This document shows positions 42,324 through 51,282 of a stretch of DNA of 64,000 nt, in pieces. Every line of letters begins with the position of its first letter. The first letter of the stretch is position 1. Source of the stretch: Rhodospirillales bacterium URHD0017 (GTDB taxonomy: Bacteria > Pseudomonadota > Alphaproteobacteria > Reyranellales > Reyranellaceae); contig FODP01000010.1 in NCBI GenBank assembly GCA_900110395.1, positions 62,001-126,000 on the forward strand. Direction: 5' to 3'. A program made the position numbers and the translations under genes. The notes beneath the pieces are model-generated. The model was not told the origin of the DNA and did not search any database. It saw only the letters and a list, made by a program, of their open reading frames with translations.

Positions 42324-43319
42324 ATGGTTCGCGTACTGTTGCCTCGTCGTCGCGTACTCGCCGCCACAGGTGGCGTTCTTGCGTCCCCGATGCTCGCCTC
42401 GGGCATTGCCCGGGCGAATGCCGACTGGCCCACCAAATCGGTGCGCTACGTCAACCTGTTCCCGGCCGGCGCCACCACCGACGTGCTGTCGCGTATCGTC
42501 TGCCAGGAACTGGCCGAGCTCACCGGCCAGCAATTCATCGTCGAGAACAAGAGCGGTTCGGGCGGCAATGTCGGCGCCGATGTCATCGCCAAGTCGGCGC
42601 CCGACGGCTACACGGTCGGCCTCTACAGCATCGCCAGCCACGCGATCTCGCCGACGCTCTACGCCAGGCTGCCGTTCGATGCCGAGAGGGATTTTACCCC
42701 GATCAGCATGCTGTGGGCGGTGCCCAACATCCTGGTCGCCAAGCTCGCCTTTCAGGCGAATTGGTTGCCCGAGCTGGTCACGCTGGTGAAGGCCAATCCA
42801 GGCAAGTACTTCTTCGGTTCCGGCGGCTCCGGCACCAGCCCGCATCTCTGCGGCGAGATGCTGAAGCAGCGCGCCGGCCTCGACGTCCAGCATGTGCCCT
42901 ATCGTGGCGGCGCGCCCGCCATGCAGGACATGCTCGCGGGGCAGCTCGACTACATGTACGACAACATCTCCACGCCGCTCGTGCAGTACAAGGCCGGCAA
43001 GGTGAAGGCGTTCGCCGTCACCTCGCCCGAACGTCATCCCGCGGCGCCCGAGCTGCCGGCCATGGCGGAGTTCTATCCAGGCTTCAACATCACCTCATGG
43101 GGCGGCCTGTGCGGCCCGGCCGGCCTGCCGCCGGCCATGGTCGAGAAGGCCGCGGCGCTGACCAAGAAGGCGCTGGAGAGTGAGAACCTGAAGAAGACGT
43201 TCCTCCAGCAAGCTGCGACGCCGAACTGGATGAGCCCGGCCGACACCGCTGCGTTCCGGCGCAAGCAGGAGCAGGACCTGGCGCCAATCATCAAGGCATC
43301 CGGGGCGAAGGTGGATTGA
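42324..43319 (+). CDS. Bug/TctC family binding protein
   Basis: 331 residues from ATG 42324, six bases after AGGGAGG. A TTG at 42318 overlaps that SD and is rejected. It has a signal (VRVLLPRRRVLAATGGVLASPML). Motifs: VRYVNLFPAGATTDVLSRIVCQEL, GNVGADVIAKSAPDGYTVGL and HVPYRGGAPAMQDMLAGQLD. It is divergent from the CocE-type hydrolase across a 72-base AT-rich gap, so the two may share a control region. Confidence 0.92.
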   Translation: MVRVLLPRRRVLAATGGVLASPMLASGIARANADWPTKSVRYVNLFPAGATTDVLSRIVCQELAELTGQQFIVENKSGSGGNVGADVIAKSAPDGYTVGLYSIASHAISPTLYARLPFDAERDFTPISMLWAVPNILVAKLAFQANWLPELVTLVKANPGKYFFGSGGSGTSPHLCGEMLKQRAGLDVQHVPYRGGAPAMQDMLAGQLDYMYDNISTPLVQYKAGKVKAFAVTSPERHPAAPELPAMAEFYPGFNITSWGGLCGPAGLPPAMVEKAAALTKKALESENLKKTFLQQAATPNWMSPADTAAFRRKQEQDLAPIIKASGAKVD

Positions 43320-43364
43320 CCGATCGGCGCGCGATAGCGTGGGGTCCACCTCGACGGAGCTGCC

Positions 43365-43895
43365 ATGTTTCGCTCGCCGCTCGCCTTGTTTCTTGTCGTC
43401 CTCGGCAGCCTCGCTTCAGCGAGCGCCCAGAGTTGGGTCGAATACAAATCGCAGGGCGCGGGCTACCGCGTGGAATTTCCCCAGGCGCCCAAAGTCGTAA
43501 GCGAGGACGTAAAGACCAGTTCCGGCGTGCGCCGCATGGAGGTCGCTACCTTCGAAGCCCGGCGTGAGGGCGCGTCGCTCACTTTCATGACCACCCTTCC
43601 TGAACGCCAAGCAGTCGTTGCCGGCGGCGATCCGCAGGCGCCGTTCGACAAGGTCCGCGACGACACCGTGTCGTGGGTGAACGGCAAATTGCGCGAAGAG
43701 AAGCAGATCAGTATCGGCGGCCAGCCGGCGCGCCGCTCGGTGATCGACATGCCGCAGGACCAGCAGGTGTGTGTTCTGCTGCAAGTGATGCGCGGCGATC
43801 AACTGTACAAGGCGATCGCAGTCGTGTCGGCCGGACAGGAGAATGGTACCGATACGCAGCGCTTCATCAATTCCTTCGCGCTGCTGCCGCGTTGA
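43365..43895 (+). CDS. Exported hypothetical protein
   Basis: 176 residues. Signal peptide MFRSPLALFLVVLGSLASASAQ. The mature part begins WVEYKSQGAGYRVEFPQAPK, a PsbP-like or general beta-sheet start, and ends FINSFALLPR. The shape (YRVEFP ... FxxSF) is common in small periplasmic proteins of unknown function. It is followed by a strong hairpin. Confidence 0.75.
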   Translation: MFRSPLALFLVVLGSLASASAQSWVEYKSQGAGYRVEFPQAPKVVSEDVKTSSGVRRMEVATFEARREGASLTFMTTLPERQAVVAGGDPQAPFDKVRDDTVSWVNGKLREEKQISIGGQPARRSVIDMPQDQQVCVLLQVMRGDQLYKAIAVVSAGQENGTDTQRFINSFALLPR

Positions 43896-43912
43896 ACAAC
43901 CCCTGAAAGCAA

Positions 43913-43935
43913 TCGAGGGCCCATCGGGCCCTCGA
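43913..43935. terminator. Perfect hairpin between convergent genes
   Basis: TCGAGGGCCC (43913-43922) and its complement GGGCCCTCGA (43926-43935) around ATC, in the gap between the exported-protein gene and the aldehyde dehydrogenase gene. There is no long T-run. A bidirectional terminator is likely from position and stability. Confidence 0.65.
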
Positions 43936-43960
43936 CGCATTCGAACGGTCGTACCGTCGG

Positions 43961-45397
43961 TCACATGCCGAGCTGGCTGACGAACTTGGTGTTGAGATAG
44001 GCCTCGAGCGCCTCGAGACCGCCTTCCGAGCCGTAGCCCGAATCCTTCACGCCGCCGAACGGCACTTCCGGCAGCGCCAGGCCATGGTGGTTGATCGACA
44101 CCATGCCACTCTCGAACGCCGCGCCGATCGCCGCCGCGGTCTTGGTGTTCCTGGTGTAGGCGTAGGCCGCCAGGCCCCACGGCAGGCGGTTGGCTTCCTT
44201 CACCAGGCCGTCGAAATCCTTGAACGGCGTGATCGGCGCCAGCGGGCCGAAAGGCTCGTCGTTCATGATCTTGGCATTGAGCGGCACGTCGGTGATTACC
44301 GTGGGCTCGTAGAAATAGCCCTTGTTGCCCTTGCGCTGGCCGCCGGTCTGGATCTTGGCGCCCTTGGCGATGGCGTCGCTGACGAAGCTGTCCATGGCAT
44401 GCAGGCGGCGCTCGGCGACCAGCGGACCCATCTTGGTGTCGGCCTCGAGCCCGTTACCCACCTTCATGTTCTTGGCGTAGGCGGTGAAGCGCTCGACGAA
44501 CTCCGGATAGACCTTCTCGTGGACCAGGAAGCGCGTCGGCGCGACGCAGACCTGCCCGGCATTGCGGAACTTGTTGGCGCCCAGCACATTCACCGCCTGC
44601 TCGAGGTCGGCATCCTCGAACACCACGGCCGGCGCATGGCCACCCAGCTCCATGGTGACGCGCTTCATGTGCGCGCCGGCGAGTGCGGCGAGCTGCTTGC
44701 CGACCGGAGTCGAGCCCGTGAAGGTCACCTTCTTGATGACGGGATGCGGGATCAGGTACTCGCTGATCTCCGACGGCACGCCGTAGACGAGCTGGATCAC
44801 GCCCGCCGGCACGCCGGCATCGACGAAGGCCTTGATGAGCTGGGCGCACGAGCCTGGCGTGTCCTCCGGCCCCTTGATGATGATCGAGCAGCCGGTGGCG
44901 AGCGCCGCCGAGGCCTTGCGCACCACCTGGTTGATCGGGAAGTTCCACGGCGTGAAGGCCGCGACCGGGCCGACCGGCTCCTTCATCACGAGCTGGTACA
45001 CATTCTCGGCGCGCGCCGGCACGATGCGGCCGTAGGTGCGCCGGCCTTCCTCGGCCATCCAGTCGATGATGTCGGCGGCAAGGTTGGTCTCGACCTTCGC
45101 CTCGAACAACGGCTTGCCCTGTTCGGTGGTCATGATGGTGGCGATCTCATCGAGGCGCTGGCGCATCAGGTCGGCGGCCTTGCGCATGATCTTGTAGCGC
45201 TCGTAAGCCGAGACCTTGCGCCACTGCTTGAATCCCTTGTCGGCAGCGGCGAGCGCGCGATCGAGATCGCTCTTCTCGGCGTGCGCCACCTGGCCGATCA
45301 CTTCCTCGGTCGCGGGATTGATCACCGGAATCGTCCGGCCATTGGCGCCCTTGGTCCAAGCGCCGTCGATCATCAGGGAGACATCAGCGTAGGTCAT
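43961..45397 (-). CDS. Aldehyde dehydrogenase (NAD(P)-dependent succinate-semialdehyde type)
   Basis: 478 residues from ATG 45397 with an AAGGAGG SD. The upstream extension overlaps the preceding gene. Catalytic residues are Glu250 in MELGGHAP and Cys284 in NAGQVCVAPTR. It has the PWNFPINQVVRKASAALATGC block typical of GabD-type enzymes. It lies ten bases after the UraD-UraH fusion gene and is probably co-transcribed. A link to ureide or amino-acid breakdown is possible but not proven. Confidence 0.92.
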   Translation of the reverse strand: MTYADVSLMIDGAWTKGANGRTIPVINPATEEVIGQVAHAEKSDLDRALAAADKGFKQWRKVSAYERYKIMRKAADLMRQRLDEIATIMTTEQGKPLFEAKVETNLAADIIDWMAEEGRRTYGRIVPARAENVYQLVMKEPVGPVAAFTPWNFPINQVVRKASAALATGCSIIIKGPEDTPGSCAQLIKAFVDAGVPAGVIQLVYGVPSEISEYLIPHPVIKKVTFTGSTPVGKQLAALAGAHMKRVTMELGGHAPAVVFEDADLEQAVNVLGANKFRNAGQVCVAPTRFLVHEKVYPEFVERFTAYAKNMKVGNGLEADTKMGPLVAERRLHAMDSFVSDAIAKGAKIQTGGQRKGNKGYFYEPTVITDVPLNAKIMNDEPFGPLAPITPFKDFDGLVKEANRLPWGLAAYAYTRNTKTAAAIGAAFESGMVSINHHGLALPEVPFGGVKDSGYGSEGGLEALEAYLNTKFVSQLGM

Positions 45398-45407
45398 ACT
45401 TTCCTCC

Positions 45408-46289
45408 TTAACTTCCGCGATAGGTCGAGTAGCTCCAGGGCGTGCAGAGCAATGGGACGTGATAATGCCCCTCCGGCTCGGCGATGGAAAAGCGCAAAGG
45501 CACGATGTCGAGGAACGGCGGATCGCCGCTTGCGATACCCCTGCTGCGAAAGTGGTTGCCGATGGCGAAGCGCAGTTCGTAGCGCCCGATCGGCAGCGGC
45601 CGGCCGCCAATCAGCGGCTGGTCGGTGCGGCCGTCGGCATTCGTTATAGCCGACTGAATATAATGGACTTTTTCGCCGGTGAACTCGTAGAGCTCGATTA
45701 CCACGCCGATGGCCGGGCGGCCGGCATGGGTGTCGAGCACATGAGTGCTGAGCCGGCCGTTGACCGCCGGCATGCCCTCCCCCCTCACCTTGCCTGCGAT
45801 CCTAAGTCGCGTGATGAAGAACACTTCCTGCAGCGCCGCGGCGAACTCCGTCGCGGCGTCGTGCCCCAGCCGGCGCTCGAACTGCGCCAGGATCGAATCG
45901 CGCGTGTGCCGGCGCACACAGACGATAAAGGGAAAGCCGAACTTCGCCTTGTAGGCGTCGTTCAGCCGGTGGAAGCGCGCGAACTCCTGCTCGTCGAGGC
46001 TATCCAGGCCGACGCTCGCCTGCTCGCGCTTGGAATCGTGTGTAATGGCGCCCACCCGGGCGGCCTTGCCGGCGAGGTCAGGATGGCCGCGCAGGAACTC
46101 GACCTGACGCTCGCGCGGGGCGGCCCGCACCGCGCCCATCATGGTCTCGTGCAGGGTGGTTACCGTCTGGAAAGGACGCCGTGCCGCCGCGCTTTCAGCG
46201 ACCCATGGCGCCAGCTCGAATGTATCGCCGACGGCGGAGGCGAAATCCCCCGGGCTCATCCGGTTCAGCGCGTCGAGCATGAGCGTCAT
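45408..46289 (-). CDS. UraD-UraH fusion: OHCU decarboxylase and 5-hydroxyisourate hydrolase
   Basis: 293 residues from ATG 46289, five bases after AGGTGG. A GTG at 46298 has no SD. Residues 1 to about 165 are OHCU decarboxylase, with GHPDLAG (His69) and SKREQASVGL (Glu89), 20 residues apart as in characterised enzymes. Residues about 170-293 are transthyretin-like 5-hydroxyisourate hydrolase, with LSTHVLDTHAGRPA, HYHVPLL and the conserved C-terminal YRGS. The two reactions are the last steps from 5-hydroxyisourate to S-allantoin. The domain order is the reverse of the pathway. The first enzyme, urate oxidase, is not in the window. Confidence 0.93.
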   Translation of the reverse strand: MTLMLDALNRMSPGDFASAVGDTFELAPWVAESAAARRPFQTVTTLHETMMGAVRAAPRERQVEFLRGHPDLAGKAARVGAITHDSKREQASVGLDSLDEQEFARFHRLNDAYKAKFGFPFIVCVRRHTRDSILAQFERRLGHDAATEFAAALQEVFFITRLRIAGKVRGEGMPAVNGRLSTHVLDTHAGRPAIGVVIELYEFTGEKVHYIQSAITNADGRTDQPLIGGRPLPIGRYELRFAIGNHFRSRGIASGDPPFLDIVPLRFSIAEPEGHYHVPLLCTPWSYSTYRGS

Positions 46290-46355
46290 GCCGGCCACCT
46301 AGCATGGCCCGGCGGCGGTCTCTATAGTCCGGCCATGAAATAAGGGAGGGCTTCG

Positions 46356-47606
46356 ATGACAAGCCGCAAGACATTCACCCGCCGCTATCTGGGACAGACG
46401 GCACTGGCCGGCGCCACGCTGATCGGCGCGCCGCTGCCGTTGCGTTATGCCGCCGCGCAAACGACCGGCAACCTCAAGGTCGCGCTGCTGCTGCCGACCT
46501 CCGGCATCCAGGCCCAGATCGGCCAGGCCTGCCGGCGCGGCGCCGACATCGCCAACGACGTGTTCACCGACATGAAGCTGCCGGTGAAGCTCGAGATCGT
46601 GAACTACGACACCGAGTCCAAGCCCGACGTGGCGCGCACCCAGGCCGAGAAGGCGATCGACGCCGGCTGCCAAATGCTGGTCGGCGCCTTCGACTCCGGC
46701 CAGACCATCGCCATCGCCCAGGTCGCCGAGCAGCGCGGCGTGCCGCTGGTGGTGAACATCGCTGCCGCGCCGCAGATCACCGAGCAGGGCTACAAGTTCG
46801 TCGTGCGCAATTTCCCGACGGCGCCGATGCTGATCACCGGTGCGCTCTCCCTGCACAAGGAGATCTTCAAGGTCTCGGGCAAGACGCCGAAGACCGCGGT
46901 GCTGATGGGCGTCAACGACACGTTCGGCACTTCGATGGTGAACGGCATCAAGGCGCTCTTCCCCAAGCTCGACATGCCTTACGAGATCGTCGACACCATC
47001 ACCTACGATCCCGCCGCCAAGGATCTGTCGGTCGAGGTCGGCCGCGCCAAGGCGACCAAGGCCGAGCTGCTGATCCCGGTCAACCGCCTCAACGACGCCA
47101 AGCTGATGATCCAGGAGATGGTGAAGCAGCGCTGGGAGCCGATGGGCGTCATGAACCCGGGCGCGCCGGGCCTGTACGAGCAGGACTTCTTCAAGACCAT
47201 GGGCAAGTACAGCGACTTTTTGATCTCGAACGTGCCGTGGCTCGATCCGAAGTCGGCGATGACCCAGTCGCTGGAAAAGCGTCATGCCGCGAAGTTCCCC
47301 AACGACCAGCTCGACATCAACGCCGGCTTCACCTTCGAAGGCCTGCTGGTCGCCGCGCAAGCCTGGATCACCGCCAAGTCGACCAAGGCCGACGCGCTGA
47401 TGGATGCGCTGCGCAAGACCAAGATCGACCAGCACGTCATCATCGGCGGGCCGATCCAGTTCGACGCCAAGGGCCAGAACGTCAACATCAAGGCCGCCGC
47501 CGTCGAGAACCTCAAGCGCAAGCCGACCGTGGTGATGCCGGTCGAATCGGCGGCCGCGCCGCTGGTCTTCCCGATGCCGGGGTGGAACGACAAGCGGCGG
47601 ACGTGA
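46356..47606 (+). CDS. Branched-chain amino acid-type ABC substrate-binding protein
   Basis: 416 residues. A signal starts SRKTFTRRYLGQTALAGATL, with a Tat-like RR. The mature part is a periplasmic binding protein type I: LKVALLLPTSGIQAQIGQACRRGADIANDVF, CQMLVGAFDSGQTIAIAQVAEQRGVPLVV and KTAVLMGVNDTFGTSMVNGI. It heads a complete Liv-type gene set. The ligand may be an amino acid, urea or an amide. Divergent from the urate-pathway gene. Confidence 0.92.
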   Translation: MTSRKTFTRRYLGQTALAGATLIGAPLPLRYAAAQTTGNLKVALLLPTSGIQAQIGQACRRGADIANDVFTDMKLPVKLEIVNYDTESKPDVARTQAEKAIDAGCQMLVGAFDSGQTIAIAQVAEQRGVPLVVNIAAAPQITEQGYKFVVRNFPTAPMLITGALSLHKEIFKVSGKTPKTAVLMGVNDTFGTSMVNGIKALFPKLDMPYEIVDTITYDPAAKDLSVEVGRAKATKAELLIPVNRLNDAKLMIQEMVKQRWEPMGVMNPGAPGLYEQDFFKTMGKYSDFLISNVPWLDPKSAMTQSLEKRHAAKFPNDQLDINAGFTFEGLLVAAQAWITAKSTKADALMDALRKTKIDQHVIIGGPIQFDAKGQNVNIKAAAVENLKRKPTVVMPVESAAAPLVFPMPGWNDKRRT

Positions 47607-47614
47607 CGGAGCTT

Positions 47615-47737
47615 TCCTCCCCTCGCAAAGCGAGGGGAGGTGCCCGCGCAGCGGGCGGAGGGGTCATGAGCATCAGTACTGTTGCTCATGACCCCTCCGC
47701 CCCGGCGGGCCACCTCCCCAGCGAAGCTCGGGAGGGA
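47615..47737. repeat. Dispersed palindromic repeat, full element
   Basis: A 123-bp element of the same family as 11145-11270: TCCTCCCC-loop-GGGGAGG, then CCCGC-loop-GCGGG, CGGAGGGGTCATGAG, a central gap, CTCATGACCCCTCCG, GGCGGGCCACCTCCCC and a last loop. It lies inside the Liv operon, between the binding-protein gene and the first permease gene. The stable hairpins could reduce read-through into the downstream genes or protect the upstream message. Confidence 0.88.
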
Positions 47738-47744
47738 TGAGCGC

Positions 47745-48626
47745 ATGACCGCCGACTTTCTCCTCAATCTCGCCCAGGCCATCGTCAATGGCCTGCTCAC
47801 CGGCATGGTCTACGGGCTGATGGCGCTCGGACTGTCGGTGATCTTCGGCGTCATGCGCATCGTCAATTTCGCGCACGGCGAGATGATGGTGGTCGGCATG
47901 TACCTTGCCTGGATGGGCTTCGAGTACCTCCAGGTCTCGCCCCTGCTCAGCCTGCCGGTGATCGCCCTCCTCTTCTTCGGGGCGGGCTACCTCCTGCAGC
48001 GCAGCCTGATCTCGCCCTTCATCGGCCGGCCCGAGCACCAGCAGTTCCTGCTGTTGCTGGCCGTCGCCATCCTGCTGGTCAACGCGTCGCTCGCCATCGC
48101 CGGCCCCGATTCGCGTGGCGTCCAGATGGAATCGCAGTTCGACTCCTACGAGGTCGGCCCGCTGGTGTTCGACGCCGTGCGCCTGCACGCCGCCCTCGCC
48201 GCCGTTGCCATCGCCTTGCTGCTGTGGCTCTTCTTCACGCGCACCCGCACCGGCAAGTCGATCCGCGCCGCCGCCGACAACAACCTCGCGGCCCTGGTGG
48301 TCGGCCTCGACGTGCGCCGCCTCTATGCCTTCACCTTCGGCATCGGTGCGGCCTGCGTGGGTGCCGCCGGCGCGCTCATGATCACCATCATCCCGGTGTC
48401 GCCTTTCCTCGCCGTCGAATACACCCTGCTCGCCTTCGTCATCGTGATCGTGGGCGGGCTCGGCAGCATGACCGGCGCGCTTCTGGGCGGCCTGCTGATC
48501 GGCGTCAGCGAGGCGGTGGCCGGCCTGCTGCTGCAGCCGTCGCTGAAAAGCATGTTCAGCTTCGGACTCCTTATCCTGGTCCTGCTGCTGCGCCCCCAGG
48601 GCCTGCTCGGCAAAGGCTCGCAGTGA
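47745..48626 (+). CDS. livH: Liv-type ABC permease (LivH)
   Basis: 293 residues from ATG 47745, with GGGAGGG before it. An overlapping ATG at 47737 would stop after three codons. About eight membrane segments. Signature GLMALGLSVIFGVMRIVNFAHGEMMVVG is diagnostic of LivH. It ends in LRPQGLLGKGSQ. The last four bases are shared with the GTG start of the partner permease. Confidence 0.93.
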   Translation: MTADFLLNLAQAIVNGLLTGMVYGLMALGLSVIFGVMRIVNFAHGEMMVVGMYLAWMGFEYLQVSPLLSLPVIALLFFGAGYLLQRSLISPFIGRPEHQQFLLLLAVAILLVNASLAIAGPDSRGVQMESQFDSYEVGPLVFDAVRLHAALAAVAIALLLWLFFTRTRTGKSIRAAADNNLAALVVGLDVRRLYAFTFGIGAACVGAAGALMITIIPVSPFLAVEYTLLAFVIVIVGGLGSMTGALLGGLLIGVSEAVAGLLLQPSLKSMFSFGLLILVLLLRPQGLLGKGSQ

Positions 48627-49621
48627 GTTTTGTCCGCCGCCTCGCCGGCAACGCGCCGCCGCGCATCCTGTGGAGCCTGGCGATCCTGCTGGCGCTGCTG
48701 CTCGTCGCCCCGGCCGTACTCGGCAAGTACTGGCTATCCGTCCTGATCCTGATTCTCTACTTCGCCTTTGTCGGCCAGGCCTGGAACATCATGATGGGTT
48801 TCGCGGGCCAGCTTTCGCTCGGCCACGCGCTCTATGCCGGGCTGGGTGGCTACATCGCCGCCGGCCTCTATTTCCACTACGGCATCGGCCCATGGGCCGG
48901 CCTGTTCGCCGGCGTCGCCGTCGCCGTCCTGGCCGGCGCCATTGTCGGATATCTCGGCTTCCGCTTCTCGCTGGCCGGCGTCTACTTCGCCCTGCTGACC
49001 ATCGCCTTCGCCGAGTTCACGCGCCTTGCCTTCGATCATTGGCAGTGGGCCGGTGGCTCGGGTGGCCTGTTCCTCAAGGTCGAGCACGCGACCGATATCG
49101 TGAACCTGCGCGGCGGACCGGTGCTCTTCTATTACGTGATCCTGGCACTCGCCGCCGGCGCCTTCATCCTCTGCCGCGCCCTGCTGCGCAGCAGGCTCGG
49201 CCAGTACTGGCTCGCCATCCGCGAGGATGCCGAGGCGGCGCAGGCCGTGGGGGTTCCGGTCCTGCGCTGCAAGATGATCGCCATCGTGATCTCGGCGGCG
49301 CTGACGGCGCTGGCCGGCGTCTGGAACGCCTTCTACTACAACAACCTCTTTCCCGAGACGGCCTTCGCCATGGGCCGCTCGATCGAGATCACCTTGGCGC
49401 CCATCATCGGCGGCCTGGGAACGCTGTTCGGCCCGATCGTCGGCGCAGTGGTGCTGACCGGCCTTGGCGAGGCTTTCACCGACCTGGGCGACGTGCTGCG
49501 CATTCCCGGCATCAAGCAGATTTTCTACGGCTTGGCGCTGCTGGTGATCGTGATGTACCGGCCGGCCGGCGTATGGCCGTGGCTCGCCAACAAGCTCGGC
49601 CTCACGGAGCGCCAATCATGA
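48623..49621 (+). CDS. livM: Liv-type ABC permease (LivM)
   Basis: 332 residues from GTG 48623, which overlaps the LivH stop (GTGA). The frame is open upstream only as a shadow. It contains LSVLILILYFAFVGQAWNIMMGFAGQLSLGHALYAGLGGY, the LivM signature, and EAFTDLGDVLRIPGIKQIFYGLALLVIVMYRPAGVWPW at the C-terminus. It forms the channel with LivH. Confidence 0.92.
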   Translation: MSFVRRLAGNAPPRILWSLAILLALLLVAPAVLGKYWLSVLILILYFAFVGQAWNIMMGFAGQLSLGHALYAGLGGYIAAGLYFHYGIGPWAGLFAGVAVAVLAGAIVGYLGFRFSLAGVYFALLTIAFAEFTRLAFDHWQWAGGSGGLFLKVEHATDIVNLRGGPVLFYYVILALAAGAFILCRALLRSRLGQYWLAIREDAEAAQAVGVPVLRCKMIAIVISAALTALAGVWNAFYYNNLFPETAFAMGRSIEITLAPIIGGLGTLFGPIVGAVVLTGLGEAFTDLGDVLRIPGIKQIFYGLALLVIVMYRPAGVWPWLANKLGLTERQS

Positions 49622-50349
49622 GCGGCGCGCGTCTCGACCTCGAGGGCGTGACCAAGCACTTCCGCGGCCTGCGCGCGGTGCATGACGTCAGCTTCACCGT
49701 GCCGGCGGGCGCCATCCATGCCCTGATCGGCCCCAACGGCGCGGGCAAGACCACGATCTTCAACATGATCGCCGGCGTCTTCGCCCCCAACGGCGGCGTC
49801 GTGCGGCTCGATGGCAAGGCCATCTCGGGGCTCCGGCCCGATCTCATCTGCGATGCCGGCGTCGGCCGCACCTTCCAGCTCGTCAAGCCGTTCAAGGGGC
49901 TGAGCGTGCTGGAGAACGTCACTGTGGGCGCCCTGCACCGCAAGCCGCGCCTTGCCGAAGCGCAGGACAGCGCCGCCGCGATCCTGTCGCGGCTCGGCCT
50001 CTACGACCGCCGCCATCAACTTGCCGAAAGCCTGACCCTGCCCGACCGCAAGCGCCTGGAAGTGGCCCGCGCGCTTGCCACCGAGCCCAAGCTGCTGCTG
50101 CTCGACGAGGTGATGGCGGGGCTCAGGCCCACCGAGGTCGACGTCATGGTGGGCTTCCTGCGCGAGCTCAACCAGCGCACGGGACTCACCATCCTCCTGA
50201 TCGAGCACGTCATGCGCGCGGTCATGGCGCTCGCCGCCGAGGTCGTGGTGGTGAGCTACGGCGAGAAGATCGCCGAGGGCACGCCGCTGGAGATCACGCG
50301 GCACCAGGGCGTGCTCGATGTCTATCTCGGCGAGCAGGAGGAGCTGTGA
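49618..50349 (+). CDS. livG: Liv-type ABC ATP-binding protein (LivG)
   Basis: 243 residues from ATG 49618, overlapping the LivM stop (ATGA). Walker A GPNGAGKT, Q-loop TFQLVKPF, signature-like LTLPDRKRLEVARA and Walker B LLLDEVMAGL, as in LivG proteins. The switch His is in IEHVMRAV. Paired with the second ATPase gene, which overlaps its stop. Confidence 0.92.
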   Translation: MSGARLDLEGVTKHFRGLRAVHDVSFTVPAGAIHALIGPNGAGKTTIFNMIAGVFAPNGGVVRLDGKAISGLRPDLICDAGVGRTFQLVKPFKGLSVLENVTVGALHRKPRLAEAQDSAAAILSRLGLYDRRHQLAESLTLPDRKRLEVARALATEPKLLLLDEVMAGLRPTEVDVMVGFLRELNQRTGLTILLIEHVMRAVMALAAEVVVVSYGEKIAEGTPLEITRHQGVLDVYLGEQEEL

Positions 50350-51059
50350 GCACGCTCCTCGCAGTCGATAAGGTCGACCTGTTCTACGGCGATGCCCAGG
50401 CGCTCGACAGCGTGTCGCTGGAGATCGCCGCCGGCGAGATCGTGGCCATCGTCGGCGCCAATGGCGCCGGCAAGAGCTCGCTGATCCGCACCATTCACGG
50501 CATCGAGAAGCCGGCCCATGGCGGCATCCGCTTCGACGGCGTCGACATCGCCGGCTGGCCGTCGTTCCGCGTCTGCGAGGCGGGCATTGGTCACGTCGCG
50601 GAAGGCCGCCAGGTCTTTCCCAACCTCTCGGTGCTGGAGAACCTGGAGATGGGCGCCACGCCGCGCCGTGCGCGCGCGCTCGAGAAGCAGACCCTGGAGC
50701 GCGTATTCGCTCTCTTCCCGCGCCTGTCCGAGCGGCGGCGGCAGGCGGCCGGCACGCTGTCGGGCGGCGAACAGCAGATGCTGGCGATCGGCCGCTGCCT
50801 GATGGGCCAGCCGCGGCTCATCATGTTCGACGAACCGTCGCTGGGGCTGGCCCCCGCCATCGTGCAGGAGGTGTTCCGCATCGTCCGCCGGCTGAACGAG
50901 GAGGGCCTGACCATCCTGCTGGTCGAGCAGAACGTCATGGCCTCGCTCAAGATCGCCCATCGCGGCTACGTGCTGGAGAACGGCCGGATCGAGCTTTCGG
51001 GCACCGGCAATGACTTGCTGAACGACGACCGCGTCCGCCAGGCTTACCTCGGGCTCTGA
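50346..51059 (+). CDS. livF: Liv-type ABC ATP-binding protein (LivF)
   Basis: 237 residues from GTG 50346, with a GTGA overlap to LivG. Walker A GANGAGKS, Q-loop VAEGRQVFPNLSVLENLEMGA, signature LSGGEQQM, Walker B IMFDEPSLGLAP and VEQNV as switch segment. Last gene of the Liv operon; a perfect 25-bp palindrome follows. Confidence 0.93.
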   Translation: MSTLLAVDKVDLFYGDAQALDSVSLEIAAGEIVAIVGANGAGKSSLIRTIHGIEKPAHGGIRFDGVDIAGWPSFRVCEAGIGHVAEGRQVFPNLSVLENLEMGATPRRARALEKQTLERVFALFPRLSERRRQAAGTLSGGEQQMLAIGRCLMGQPRLIMFDEPSLGLAPAIVQEVFRIVRRLNEEGLTILLVEQNVMASLKIAHRGYVLENGRIELSGTGNDLLNDDRVRQAYLGL

Positions 51060-51063
51060 TCTT

Positions 51064-51126
51064 CCGGAGCGCGGACCTCCAGGTCCGCTCATGATCATGA
51101 TGCGGACCTGGAGGTCCGCGCTCCGG
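51064..51126. repeat. Palindromic repeat (GGAGCGCGGACCTCC family), simple form
   Basis: Perfect 25-bp inverted repeat: arms at 51064-51088 and 51102-51126, 13-base centre. Each arm itself contains the hairpin GGACCT-CC-AGGTCC. It lies right after the last Liv gene, where it can serve as a terminator. A second copy of this family at 56670-56802 carries another element in its centre. Confidence 0.9.
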
Positions 51127-51282
51127 CGTTGACGGCAGCCGCCCCGCCCTGCAATCCTCCACCCATCCGGTACAGAACCGCTATCGCGTGCGATGCCGAT
51201 CGGTCCGGGATGGCTCGGACAGTCCCGCCGACGGGACGCCCACCCTCCCCGGCAGCTTTGGCCATTGGGGAGGGGAATCCAG

